A DNA stretch of 64,000 nucleotides from Anaerofustis stercorihominis. Its GTDB lineage: Bacteria; Bacillota; Clostridia; Eubacteriales; Anaerofustaceae. Positions 42,604 through 50,604 of the stretch are shown one piece after another. The notes below the pieces were generated by a model. That model was given only the letters and a program-made list of their open reading frames with translations, was not told the origin of the DNA and did not search any database. Made by a program: the position numbers and the translations under genes. Each line of letters opens with the position of its first letter. The stretch's first letter is position 1. Where the stretch lies: NCBI RefSeq assembly GCF_024623185.1, contig NZ_JANJZK010000001.1:1-64000 (forward strand), read 5' to 3'.

Positions 42604-43953
42604 ATGGGAAGATTGTTTGGAACAGACGGAGTAAGAGGAGTAGCTAATACACAGTTATCCTCAAAGTTGGCGCATAAGATAGGTTATGCAGCTACGATAA
42701 AATTAACAAAGGATAATGATAAAGTACCTACATTCGTAGTAGGTATGGATACCAGGATTTCGGGGGATATGATTTATGCGGGACTGGTAAGCGGGATAAT
42801 GTCTGCGGGCGGAAATGTTTTAAATGCAGGGATAATTCCAACACCTGCCGTTTCTGTTTTGGTTAAGGAGTTTAATGCCGACAGCGGTATAGTTATTTCT
42901 GCTTCTCATAATCCATATGAGTATAATGGAATAAAGTTTTTTAGTAAGACCGGACATAAACTGCCGGATGAAGTCGAAGATGAAATAGAAAGATATATTT
43001 TCGATAAAGTCAGAGACAGAAATATTGTAGGAGATAAAATAGGCAGAGAGACTAAGATTGCTTATCCGGGAGATATTTATATAAAATATTTATTATCTAA
43101 ATTAGATATAGATTCTTTGGAAGGTCTAAATATCGTATTGGATTTGGCAAACGGTGCTACATATAAAGTCGGACCGGAAATCTTTAAAAAGCTGGGTGCA
43201 AATACTGTTTTGATAGCTAACGATCCGAACGGAGTAAATATCAATAATAAATGCGGTTCTACAAGTGTTAAGAATTTATCAAATAAAGTTCTCGAGACTA
43301 ATGCTGATTTTGGTATAGCTTTCGACGGCGACGGCGATAGAGTTATCTTTGTAGACGATAAAGGCAAAGAGTTTGACGGAGATAAGATAATGTATCTGTT
43401 AAGCTGTTATTTAAAGGATAAAGGAAAGTTGAATAAAGATACCTTGGTACTTACCGTTATGAGTAATCTTGGAGTAAAAAAAGCCTTAAAGGCAAAAGGT
43501 ATCAATATCAGTGAGACCGGTGTCGGTGACAGATACGTTGTGGAAAGAATGCTGGAGGAAGGATTTAATATCGGAGGAGAACAGTCGGGACATGTGATCA
43601 TTTCCGATATCAACTCTACGGGAGACGGTATAGCTACGGCTTTACTTGTTTGCAAGGCAGCAAAAGAATACGGTAAAAACGTAACCGAACTTACAAAAGA
43701 TTTGGTTATTTATCCTCAGGTACTAATAAATGCGACGGTAAATAATGATAAAAAGAACGACTATGATAAAGATGAAGTAATAGTATCTGCAATTAAAAAA
43801 ATAGAAGAAAAATATGCCGGAAACGGCAGGGTTCTTATCAGAACAAGCGGAACCGAACCTTTGGTAAGAGTTATGATCGAAGGGGAAAATCAGGAAGAAA
43901 TTAAAAAAGACGCAACGGTACTCGCTAAATTAATCGAAGAAAGATTAGTATAA
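42604..43953 (+). CDS. glmM: Phosphoglucosamine mutase
   Basis: GlmM converts glucosamine-6-phosphate to glucosamine-1-phosphate for UDP-GlcNAc and peptidoglycan synthesis. The 449-residue length is typical. Phosphoserine loop ISASHNPYEYNGIKFF has Ser101 as the phosphorylated residue; metal loop DGDGDR is near 238, sugar loop GGEQSGHVI near 325, and phosphate loop RTSGTEPLVRVM near 418. TTAGGAGGAAAGTAA precedes the ATG. Known to bind CdaA in other Bacillota, in keeping with this operon. Confidence 0.98.
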   Translation: MGRLFGTDGVRGVANTQLSSKLAHKIGYAATIKLTKDNDKVPTFVVGMDTRISGDMIYAGLVSGIMSAGGNVLNAGIIPTPAVSVLVKEFNADSGIVISASHNPYEYNGIKFFSKTGHKLPDEVEDEIERYIFDKVRDRNIVGDKIGRETKIAYPGDIYIKYLLSKLDIDSLEGLNIVLDLANGATYKVGPEIFKKLGANTVLIANDPNGVNINNKCGSTSVKNLSNKVLETNADFGIAFDGDGDRVIFVDDKGKEFDGDKIMYLLSCYLKDKGKLNKDTLVLTVMSNLGVKKALKAKGINISETGVGDRYVVERMLEEGFNIGGEQSGHVIISDINSTGDGIATALLVCKAAKEYGKNVTELTKDLVIYPQVLINATVNNDKKNDYDKDEVIVSAIKKIEEKYAGNGRVLIRTSGTEPLVRVMIEGENQEEIKKDATVLAKLIEERLV

Positions 43954-43954
43954 T

Positions 43955-44692
43955 ATGTCAAATAAAACTGCAGTGATAAGCGGAGCAAGCGGTGATATAG
44001 GTATTTCCCTTGCTCATGCTTTTTATAATGAAAATTATAATTTAGTACTATTATATAATAAAAATAAAAAACCTATATATGATTTTATTGATACTCATAA
44101 GTATAGAGATTTAGAAGTTATAGCTTTAAAAGCAGATTTATCCAATGAAAATGAAGTTGAAAATGCTGTTAAAGAAATAAAGGATAACTTTAAAAATATA
44201 GACGTACTTATTAATAATGCAGGCATCAGTTTAATTAAATTTTTTGATGAAACCGGCTTAGAAGAATGGGATAAAATTTTTAACGTTAATGTTAGAAGTG
44301 CATTCATGTTATCCAAGGCATTTATTCCAAATATGATCAATAGGAAAAAAGGAAATATAATAAATATTTCTTCCATGTGGGGAATAAGCGGAGCCAGCAT
44401 GGAAGTCGCTTACTCAGCTTCAAAAGCTGCTTTGATAGGTATGAGTAAAGCTCTTTCCAAAGAAGTGGGACCCAGTAATATAAATGTCAATGTAATAGCT
44501 CCGGGAGTTATCGATACGAAAATGAATAATAATCTTTCAGATGAAGATTTAGAAGTATTATCTGAAGAAACTCCTATGGGTAGGATTGGAAAACCTGAAG
44601 ATGTAGCAAATATGGCAGTATTTTTAGCAAGTGATAAAGCTACTTTTATAACCGGACAAGTTATAAGTGTGGACGGCGGATTTATATTATAA
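43955..44692 (+). CDS. SDR-family reductase (YmfI-like)
   Basis: The protein has 245 residues: NAD(P)-binding GASGDIG near residue 10, INNAG near 87, catalytic Ser in NISSMWG and YSASKAA (Tyr/Lys), and a C-terminal GQVISVDGGFIL. The stretch SSMWGISGASMEVAYSASKAA resembles elongation factor P 5-aminopentanone reductase (YmfI) more than FabG. It starts one base after the glmM stop, so it is the last gene of the cdaA operon. Assignment to YmfI is inference, and no EF-P gene is in the window. Confidence 0.88.
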   Translation: MSNKTAVISGASGDIGISLAHAFYNENYNLVLLYNKNKKPIYDFIDTHKYRDLEVIALKADLSNENEVENAVKEIKDNFKNIDVLINNAGISLIKFFDETGLEEWDKIFNVNVRSAFMLSKAFIPNMINRKKGNIINISSMWGISGASMEVAYSASKAALIGMSKALSKEVGPSNINVNVIAPGVIDTKMNNNLSDEDLEVLSEETPMGRIGKPEDVANMAVFLASDKATFITGQVISVDGGFIL

Positions 44693-44697
44693 TCAAT

Positions 44698-44726
44698 TTG
44701 ACAATGTTCATTATAAAGTGTATATT
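44698..44726 (+). promoter_or_regulatory. degV promoter
   Basis: TTGACA (44698-44703), 17 bases, TATATT (44721-44726), about 40 bases before the degV start. Confidence 0.8.
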
Positions 44727-44764
44727 TTATTGTAATATCAAAAATGTGTTAGGTGAAAAAAAGA

Positions 44765-45640
44765 ATGAAAGTAAACATATTAACCGATTCTACAGCAGAT
44801 TTAACTAAAGAACAAATGAGTGAACATGATATCAATGTGTATCCTCTAAATATTTATTTTGGGGAAGAAGAATATATAGATGGGGTGACTATTGATCATA
44901 GGCAGTTTTTTGATAAGTTATCCAAATGCAAAGAACTTCCTACGACAAGTCAAATCCCTGTTGGACAGTTAAAGGACTTATTTTTAAAATTTACAGAGAA
45001 TGGGGAAGAAGTAGTAGTTATAACATTATCAAGTAAATTAAGCGGTTCTTATAATTCTGCGGTATTAGTCAGAGACTCTTTAGATATGGACAGGAAAAGC
45101 AGAGTTCATTTAATTGATTCACAGAGTGTTACATTGGGGCTATGTAATATAGTTTTGGAAGCATGTAAGCTTAGAGACAAGGGACTTAGCGGTAAAGAAA
45201 TAGAAGACGAGATCAACAGTATCAAATCCCAAAGTACACTTCTTGCTTTAATAGAAGATTATAAATATCTGGTAATGGGAGGCAGGCTTTCAAAAGCAAC
45301 TGCATTCATAGGAAATACTTTGAATATTATGCCTGTAGTAGAAATCACGGGCGGCGAAGTCGTACCTATCAAAAAAGTAAGAGGAAGAAAAAAAGGTTAT
45401 CAATTTATAATAGAGAAAGCACGAGAATATGGAATCGATATGTCAAAAGCTTTTTTTATGGGACATGTTGATGACGCGGAAGCTTTTAATAGTTTTGAAG
45501 ATTATATGCTTAATAATTTTGAAGAATTAAAGGATATTGAAATATCTCCGGTAAAAAATATCGGAGCGGTTGTCGGGACACATGCGGGACCGCACTGTGT
45601 TGGTATAGCATTTTTCAAAAATAACCAAGGGGATCATTAA
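44765..45640 (+). CDS. DegV-family fatty-acid-binding protein
   Basis: The protein has about 291 residues. Family motifs are ILTDSTADL at the start, TTSQIPVGQ near 60 (fatty-acid-contacting Ser/Thr region), ITLSSKLSGSYNSA, and the conserved LRxLxxxGR-like VMGGRLSKATAFIGNTLNIMP with a closing GAVVGTHAGPHCVG. DegV/FakB proteins hold a fatty acid for phosphorylation by FakA. No FakA (Dak2) gene is in the window. I start at ATG 44765 because TTAGGTG fits as its ribosome site; an in-frame GTG lies at 44753. Confidence 0.93.
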   Translation: MKVNILTDSTADLTKEQMSEHDINVYPLNIYFGEEEYIDGVTIDHRQFFDKLSKCKELPTTSQIPVGQLKDLFLKFTENGEEVVVITLSSKLSGSYNSAVLVRDSLDMDRKSRVHLIDSQSVTLGLCNIVLEACKLRDKGLSGKEIEDEINSIKSQSTLLALIEDYKYLVMGGRLSKATAFIGNTLNIMPVVEITGGEVVPIKKVRGRKKGYQFIIEKAREYGIDMSKAFFMGHVDDAEAFNSFEDYMLNNFEELKDIEISPVKNIGAVVGTHAGPHCVGIAFFKNNQGDH

Positions 45641-45816
45641 TGGCGGATAAAAATGATAATAATGAATATAATAACAGACTCGCAACTTATCTTGGTTTAG
45701 GTTTATGTTTTGGAACCGCCTTTGGAATTATTTTTAAAAATCTTGCAATGGGTATAGGTTTAGGTTTATGTTTTGGCGTAGCATTGGGTTCTTCATTCGA
45801 TAAAAAAGATAAATAA
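45640..45816 (+). CDS. 58-residue glycine-zipper membrane protein
   Basis: The small gene starts on the last base of the degV stop (TAATG), with AAGGGGATC before it. The protein begins MADKNDNNEYNNRL, followed by two copies of a GLGLCFGxAxG block (about 19-29 and 40-50) and a KKDK tail. The repeated Gly-x-Gly blocks could form two packed membrane helices. Translational coupling with degV suggests a shared task. No named family. Confidence 0.75.
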   Translation: MADKNDNNEYNNRLATYLGLGLCFGTAFGIIFKNLAMGIGLGLCFGVALGSSFDKKDK

Positions 45817-45876
45817 AATTTTACATTGTATATAATTTAAGTTAATATATACACTATGGATATTAAAAAATGCAAC

Positions 45877-45903
45877 AAAAAAAGTCCTATGCGGACTTTT
45901 TTT
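45877..45903. terminator. Bidirectional terminator
   Basis: AAAAAAAGTCC and GGACTTTTTTT form an 11-bp stem with a TATGC loop between the converging degV pair and rplS. Confidence 0.92.
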
Positions 45904-46246
45904 AGTTTCTTTTTTCTTTGACTTTTGCAGCCTTACCCACTCTGTCTCTAAGGTAGTGAAGTTTTGCTCTTCTAACTTTACCTTGTCTTGTTACTTCGAT
46001 TTTATCGATTCTTGGTGAGTGTACTGGGAAAGTTCTTTCTACTCCGACACCATAAGAAATTTTTCTTACTGTGAATGTTTCCTGAACTCCTCCATGTTGT
46101 TTCTTAAGCACAATACCTTCAAAAACCTGAATTCTTTCTCTTTTACCTTCAACAACTTTAACGTGAACTTTTACAGTATCACCTACGTTAAATTTAGTTA
46201 CATCAGCTTTAAGGTTTTCGTTTTCAACTAGTTTTAATAAATCCAT
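45902..46246 (-). CDS. rplS: 50S ribosomal protein L19
   Basis: L19 is a 114-residue large-subunit protein at the interface with the small subunit. The sequence has the expected [22 protein letters not shown] (core [19 protein letters not shown]), [24 protein letters not shown] and [36 protein letters not shown] precedes the ATG. In most Bacillota rplS follows rimM-trmD; here those genes are at 55.1-56.3 kb on the other strand. It has its own promoter and a leader of nearly 90 bases. Confidence 0.98.
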   Translation of the reverse strand: MDLLKLVENENLKADVTKFNVGDTVKVHVKVVEGKRERIQVFEGIVLKKQHGGVQETFTVRKISYGVGVERTFPVHSPRIDKIEVTRQGKVRRAKLHYLRDRVGKAAKVKEKRN

Positions 46247-46370
46247 CGTTTGTGCCTCCCTTCATCTTCAAGCATTCTTACTTACTTTCTAAGCAGAGGA
46301 ACACCCATAATAGTTATAGTCATCAGACTTATAGCCTAAAAAGTATATCATAACCAAAAGATTTATTCAA
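46247..46370 (-). promoter_or_regulatory. rplS promoter and 5' leader
   Basis: On the minus strand: TTGAAT (46370-46365), 17 bases, TATACT (46347-46342), then a leader of roughly 88 bases. The leader contains GGGTGTTCCTCTGCTTAGA and ends in the ribosome site. Such leaders bind L19 and regulate it in other Bacillota; that this one does is inference. Confidence 0.6.
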
Positions 46371-46500
46371 CTTATTTTTGTTTTTATTTTAATAAAATTT
46401 GCTTAGTATCTATATTTTAAGAACTTTAAATGAAATCATCCTAATTATTATCGGGATTATGTTAAAATAAAAGAGAGATAATATCAAAAGGGGCGTTATC

Positions 46501-48753
46501 ATGAAAAGTATATCATTAGAAAAGAAAATAGGATTTTTATTGATATTTATATTTTTGTCGGTATTTTCAACCGTAAATAATGTATTCGCAGTAACTGCAT
46601 ATCCTTATGTAAGTACGCTGATTCAGCCTGACGGAACAAAGTTTGGTGCTTATATCAAAGGAGACGAATACTTTAATTATTATGTTGACGAATCTGATAA
46701 CCTTATTTTAAAAGATAAAGAAGATGACACTTGGAAATATATAATTAATAAAAACGGCAAATTAGATTTGGGAGAAGTAATCGGTAATAAATCTAAAAGA
46801 AACAAATCATCAAAAAAAAATATAATTAAATCTTCGGTTCTAAATAGTGAGACAAAAAAGAAAGAATATTTAAAATTGCAGGGAAAGAGTACAAATATAG
46901 AAAAGAGACAAAATTCCAAACCTGTTGATTTAACTAAAGTTCCTTTGTCTAAAAAAAGCAAGTCATTTAAAGGACTTAGTGATAGCGGTTCTTCTGTAAG
47001 AGAACTTCCTATGGTAATAATAGATGTCAGTTTTCAGGATATAGAAACGGAGAATACAGAAAAGTGGTATGATACAGTTTATAATGATCCCGACGGGATA
47101 AGAGCGTATTATAAGGAAGTATCAAATAATAAGTTTACCGTTGCTCCCGTTAAAGAAACAAATACTTCTCATCCCGGAACTATAAAAGTGAAACTGGATA
47201 GAGTACATGGTAACTGGGGTAACGATTTTAATAAAAATGATTTTAACGGAGCAATGCAGGAAATCCTCACCAAGGCAAGCTCATATATAAATTTTAACGA
47301 TTATGATATAAATAAAAATGGGATAATAGACAATAACGAACTTGTCGTAGTATTCATATTTGCGGGATATGAAGCGGCTATGCTTGATGCCGCTGAGCCG
47401 AATTTTTGGGCAAGTCAGATAGAATATATCACACCTTATTTAAAGGCAAATAATACATATATAATGAATTTTGTGGGGTTTGCCGAAAAAAGAAAATTAG
47501 ATAACGAACCTGATGAGAATATAAACTCTACTGCTACGCTTTGTCATGAACTGGGACACTATCTGGGACTATCCGATTTATATGATATAGATTACGGAGC
47601 AGGCAAATGGGCTGGTTGTGCAAATCTTGAATATACGAGTTTAATGGATAATGGGAACTGGGGATATGAAAAATATGAAGGTGCTATAAATACAAAATTT
47701 ATTCCCTCTCATCTTGATGCCTTTTCAAAATCAATGCTTGGGTATTATGAAAAGAGTTACATACTTAAAAATGGAGAATATACCTTAAACACCGCGTCGA
47801 ATAATATAAATTATAACTTATATATAATACCGACCAATGATAAAAATAAATTTTATATAATTGAAAACAGACAGTTTAAAAACTTTGACAGAGCTCTTGG
47901 CACTTCTTATAAAAGTAGATATGGACTAGTGAGCTGTGAGCCGGGAATTGTTGTATATATGGTAGATATTGATAAATTTAAAAAATACAATTCAAATTAT
48001 ACCGTCAACAGCAGTTATCATCCTCCGGGGATAAGCCTTATAAGACCGAGTAGCGATAATTATGAGTTCCCGTCACCGTTTTGGAGTGACTTTATATACA
48101 ATTTAAATGATCTAAAAGGGTATGATAAAGTACCTTTTATGTTTATGTGGAGCAATGACTCTTATTCAATATATCGTACTGATATAGTTATAGACACAAA
48201 TACTCCTTCAAAAGATAAGATGACAATCAATGTTGCTCTTCCAAAGGAAAAAGTAAGTTCGATAAAGACTAAAAATTCTGTCATTGACAGTAATGGAGGC
48301 AAAGTTTCTTTTAGAGTAGAGGGAAAGAATTTTTATGGAGACATGACACTTAGTGTATTTGATAATAAAGGGAATAAAATAAACGAGGACTGGGCTCATG
48401 CCGTAATTAAAAATGAAGATGTATTAAATATAGTAAAGAGAAATGGAAATATCGAGTTTCCAAAAAACGATACAAAAGAAAATGAAGCTTATGTTGTTAG
48501 AGCTTCTTTTGACGGAGGTAAAACCTACAGTAACAAAGTATCTGATATAACGGTAAAAACTTCTTATACAAAAGAGGATGTCAGCACAAACGAGGGAGTA
48601 AGCAATATAAATGATAATAAAAACGGCGAAACAAATCAGGTCTCTTCCGCTAAAACTTCGGACAGCGGAGATATGGATCTATGGTTGATAATTCTCGGAG
48701 TTTCGGTTTTGGGGACTTTTGGAGTCAGTCTTAAAATCAAATATCATTCCTAA
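46501..48753 (+). CDS. Secreted M6-family (immune inhibitor A-like) metalloprotease
   Basis: The protein has 750 residues, with a signal peptide (about 1-30, ending VFA). A propeptide-like stretch follows to about 165, then an M6 peptidase domain. Zinc site HELGHYLGLSD is at 349-359 (His349, Glu350, His353, Asp359) with LMDNGNWGYE after it. DINKNGIIDNNE near 269 looks like a calcium loop. A C-terminal beta domain (about 580-685) precedes a tail with KTSDSGDMDLW, a membrane helix and KIKYHS. The tail resembles a sorting signal without LPxTG. M6 enzymes cleave host or environmental proteins. AAAAGGGGCGTTATC precedes the ATG. Confidence 0.92.
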   Translation: MKSISLEKKIGFLLIFIFLSVFSTVNNVFAVTAYPYVSTLIQPDGTKFGAYIKGDEYFNYYVDESDNLILKDKEDDTWKYIINKNGKLDLGEVIGNKSKRNKSSKKNIIKSSVLNSETKKKEYLKLQGKSTNIEKRQNSKPVDLTKVPLSKKSKSFKGLSDSGSSVRELPMVIIDVSFQDIETENTEKWYDTVYNDPDGIRAYYKEVSNNKFTVAPVKETNTSHPGTIKVKLDRVHGNWGNDFNKNDFNGAMQEILTKASSYINFNDYDINKNGIIDNNELVVVFIFAGYEAAMLDAAEPNFWASQIEYITPYLKANNTYIMNFVGFAEKRKLDNEPDENINSTATLCHELGHYLGLSDLYDIDYGAGKWAGCANLEYTSLMDNGNWGYEKYEGAINTKFIPSHLDAFSKSMLGYYEKSYILKNGEYTLNTASNNINYNLYIIPTNDKNKFYIIENRQFKNFDRALGTSYKSRYGLVSCEPGIVVYMVDIDKFKKYNSNYTVNSSYHPPGISLIRPSSDNYEFPSPFWSDFIYNLNDLKGYDKVPFMFMWSNDSYSIYRTDIVIDTNTPSKDKMTINVALPKEKVSSIKTKNSVIDSNGGKVSFRVEGKNFYGDMTLSVFDNKGNKINEDWAHAVIKNEDVLNIVKRNGNIEFPKNDTKENEAYVVRASFDGGKTYSNKVSDITVKTSYTKEDVSTNEGVSNINDNKNGETNQVSSAKTSDSGDMDLWLIILGVSVLGTFGVSLKIKYHS

Positions 48754-48760
48754 TAAAATA

Positions 48761-48788
48761 AAAAAGAGCCGATGTTATGGCTCTTTTT
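48761..48788. terminator. Bidirectional terminator
   Basis: AAAAAGAGCC and GGCTCTTTTT form a 10-bp stem between the converging M6 protease and flavin reductase genes. Confidence 0.9.
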
Positions 48789-49287
48789 ATTTATCATAAA
48801 CGTTTAGGATTTCGCCGTAGAATATCATATGATAATCATTATTTCCTTCATAAAATCTTTTTTCAATGTTTTCATAGTCAATTATACCTGTAGGGTCCAT
48901 TGACTGTTTGTAGACTATTTTACATTCATAGTGCAGTTTTGCTTCGTTTATTACTGGACTTTCCACAGATTGTGCGTCAGATAATGTAAGTCCCGTTTCT
49001 TTATATTTATCAAAGTCCCTGCCTGATTTTGTTCCCATGAATGCGATTTCTTTTTTCATTGTATCGTACTCGGGTACGCTTACAGTAAATGAGTCTGCAT
49101 TTTTAATCAAATCATATGTATTCCTTGAAAATCTAACCATTACTGTCATAATGTCTTTGCCCCATACTCTTCCAACCGTCGCCCAGCCTATAACCATTGT
49201 ATTTACTTTATCTTTATTTTTGACTGTGAGAAATACTCCCTTGGAAAGTTGTTTATTTAGTAAATCAAAAGCTTCTTTTGTTTCCAT
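48787..49287 (-). CDS. Flavin reductase-like (FMN-binding split barrel) protein
   Basis: This 166-residue protein of the flavin reductase DIM6/NTAB type has a GVFLTVKNKDKVNTMVIGWATVGRVWGK stretch (core VKNKDKVNTMVIGWATVG), then VRFSRNTYDLIKNADSFTVSVPE and FMGTKSGRDFDKY. These are FMN-contacting regions of the split-barrel fold. It likely passes electrons from NAD(P)H to FMN or serves as an FMN oxidoreductase. AAGGAGGGATTTAAA precedes the ATG. Single-gene unit; partner unknown. Confidence 0.9.
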   Translation of the reverse strand: METKEAFDLLNKQLSKGVFLTVKNKDKVNTMVIGWATVGRVWGKDIMTVMVRFSRNTYDLIKNADSFTVSVPEYDTMKKEIAFMGTKSGRDFDKYKETGLTLSDAQSVESPVINEAKLHYECKIVYKQSMDPTGIIDYENIEKRFYEGNNDYHMIFYGEILNVYDK

Positions 49288-49388
49288 TTTAAATCCCTCC
49301 TTGGAATTATATTTATTTTATAAAAATATTATAACATTTTTACTTATTTTTACATAGGCGAAAAAAGTCGAAGTTTTGATTTTTATAC

Positions 49389-49416
49389 TTCACATTTTAT
49401 AAAAAAGTGATATAAT
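49389..49416 (+). promoter_or_regulatory. Promoter of the channel-like gene
   Basis: TTCACA (49389-49394), 16 bases, TATAAT (49411-49416), about 48 bases before the start codon. Confidence 0.65.
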
Positions 49417-49463
49417 TATTTACTGTGAGTATTTGCTCAATTTTAAGATGAGAGGGTATTTAT

Positions 49464-50564
49464 ATGAAAGAGAAATTATCCAATTTAGAAAAGTGGAAGA
49501 AAAAATATTTGATAGTAAGCATATTACTGATTTTCATACTTAGTGCGGTATTTTTAATCGGAGCCGGTGTTCATTTAATAAATGATAAAAACGCGGAGGA
49601 GGGGTATTGGCAGAGCACGGGAAAAATAGATACAAAGGTGGAAGCCTTTGCCAATGATATATCAAAAAAGGCAGCGAAAGTAACTACGGGTCAATATATT
49701 GAAACGGTAAAGGAATTTTCAATAAGGGATTCGAAGTATAGATATACGATGATGGTCTGGTTTAAATGGAACGGTAATAATGATCTTGATATGGCTAACC
49801 ATTTTAGGATCTATCAGGGAACGATAAATAATAAAGAAATAGTCAAGGATTATCATAAAGGAAATTTAAATTATCAGTCTTTGAGAGTAGATGTTACTGT
49901 TTCCAAAGATTTCTGGACTACGAGATTTCCTCTGGAATCTCATCAGTTAAAAGTCTATTTGGAATCGGATTACACAATAGATAAGGTAAGACTGATTGCG
50001 GATAAGAAGTATAGTTCTTATAATAGTGCACTTGATATAAACGGTTTTAAGGTCAAGAGATATAAAGTTGAAAGTAATATAATGCAGTACGATAATATAA
50101 GAAACGATCCGGAACTTAAGGATATAAATGCCTCACATGAAATCAATTCGGAAGTCGTATCCGTACTGGAAATAAACAGAGCAAACTTCGGACTTTATTT
50201 GATATGTACCATAGCTCTTATGGGTACCTGTTTATGGGCGATAATCGCATTATATATTTGTTCTCATCATAGTGTGGATCCTTTATCAATGCTTCCCGGA
50301 GCTTTGTTTGGTGCGGTATCCAATATTATGGTAGGGGTAAATATGCTTCCTCAAACGCTTAATCCGGGGCTCATACTATTTATAAACGTATGGGGGATAG
50401 GTTCTATCCTTGCTACAACGATATCAATAATAAATATAAATCATATAAGAAACGATTTTGGAGAAGAAGAATTTGCCAACAAATACGGAAGTATTATATT
50501 TAATATTTCCACAGTGATTTGTGTTATTGGATTTATTGTTCTTCCTCTCTGCGCTTATTTGTAA
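49464..50564 (+). CDS. Probable pentameric ligand-gated ion channel homologue
   Basis: The protein has 366 residues: a membrane helix at about 15-37, then a roughly 200-residue beta-rich outer domain, then four helices at about 242-264, 272-291, 302-324 and 344-365. In the outer domain, YTMMVWFKWNG (94-104) and RFPLESHQLKVYLES (154-168) match the conserved W and FPxDxQ...ES strands of Cys-loop-type channels. The SMLPGALFGAVSNIMVGVNMLP stretch (275-296) fits helix M2 with its closing LP. Sequence is remote from GLIC and ELIC, and the extra first helix replaces a signal peptide. The ligand and ion are unknown. AGAGGGTATTTAT precedes the ATG. Confidence 0.62.
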   Translation: MKEKLSNLEKWKKKYLIVSILLIFILSAVFLIGAGVHLINDKNAEEGYWQSTGKIDTKVEAFANDISKKAAKVTTGQYIETVKEFSIRDSKYRYTMMVWFKWNGNNDLDMANHFRIYQGTINNKEIVKDYHKGNLNYQSLRVDVTVSKDFWTTRFPLESHQLKVYLESDYTIDKVRLIADKKYSSYNSALDINGFKVKRYKVESNIMQYDNIRNDPELKDINASHEINSEVVSVLEINRANFGLYLICTIALMGTCLWAIIALYICSHHSVDPLSMLPGALFGAVSNIMVGVNMLPQTLNPGLILFINVWGIGSILATTISIININHIRNDFGEEEFANKYGSIIFNISTVICVIGFIVLPLCAYL

Positions 50565-50572
50565 TAAAATAT

Positions 50573-50604
50573 AAAGACTCTTAGAAAGCTAAGAGTCTTT
50601 TTTA
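50573..50604. terminator. Bidirectional terminator
   Basis: AAAGACTCTTAG and CTAAGAGTCTTT form a 12-bp stem between the converging channel-like and helicase genes. Confidence 0.92.
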
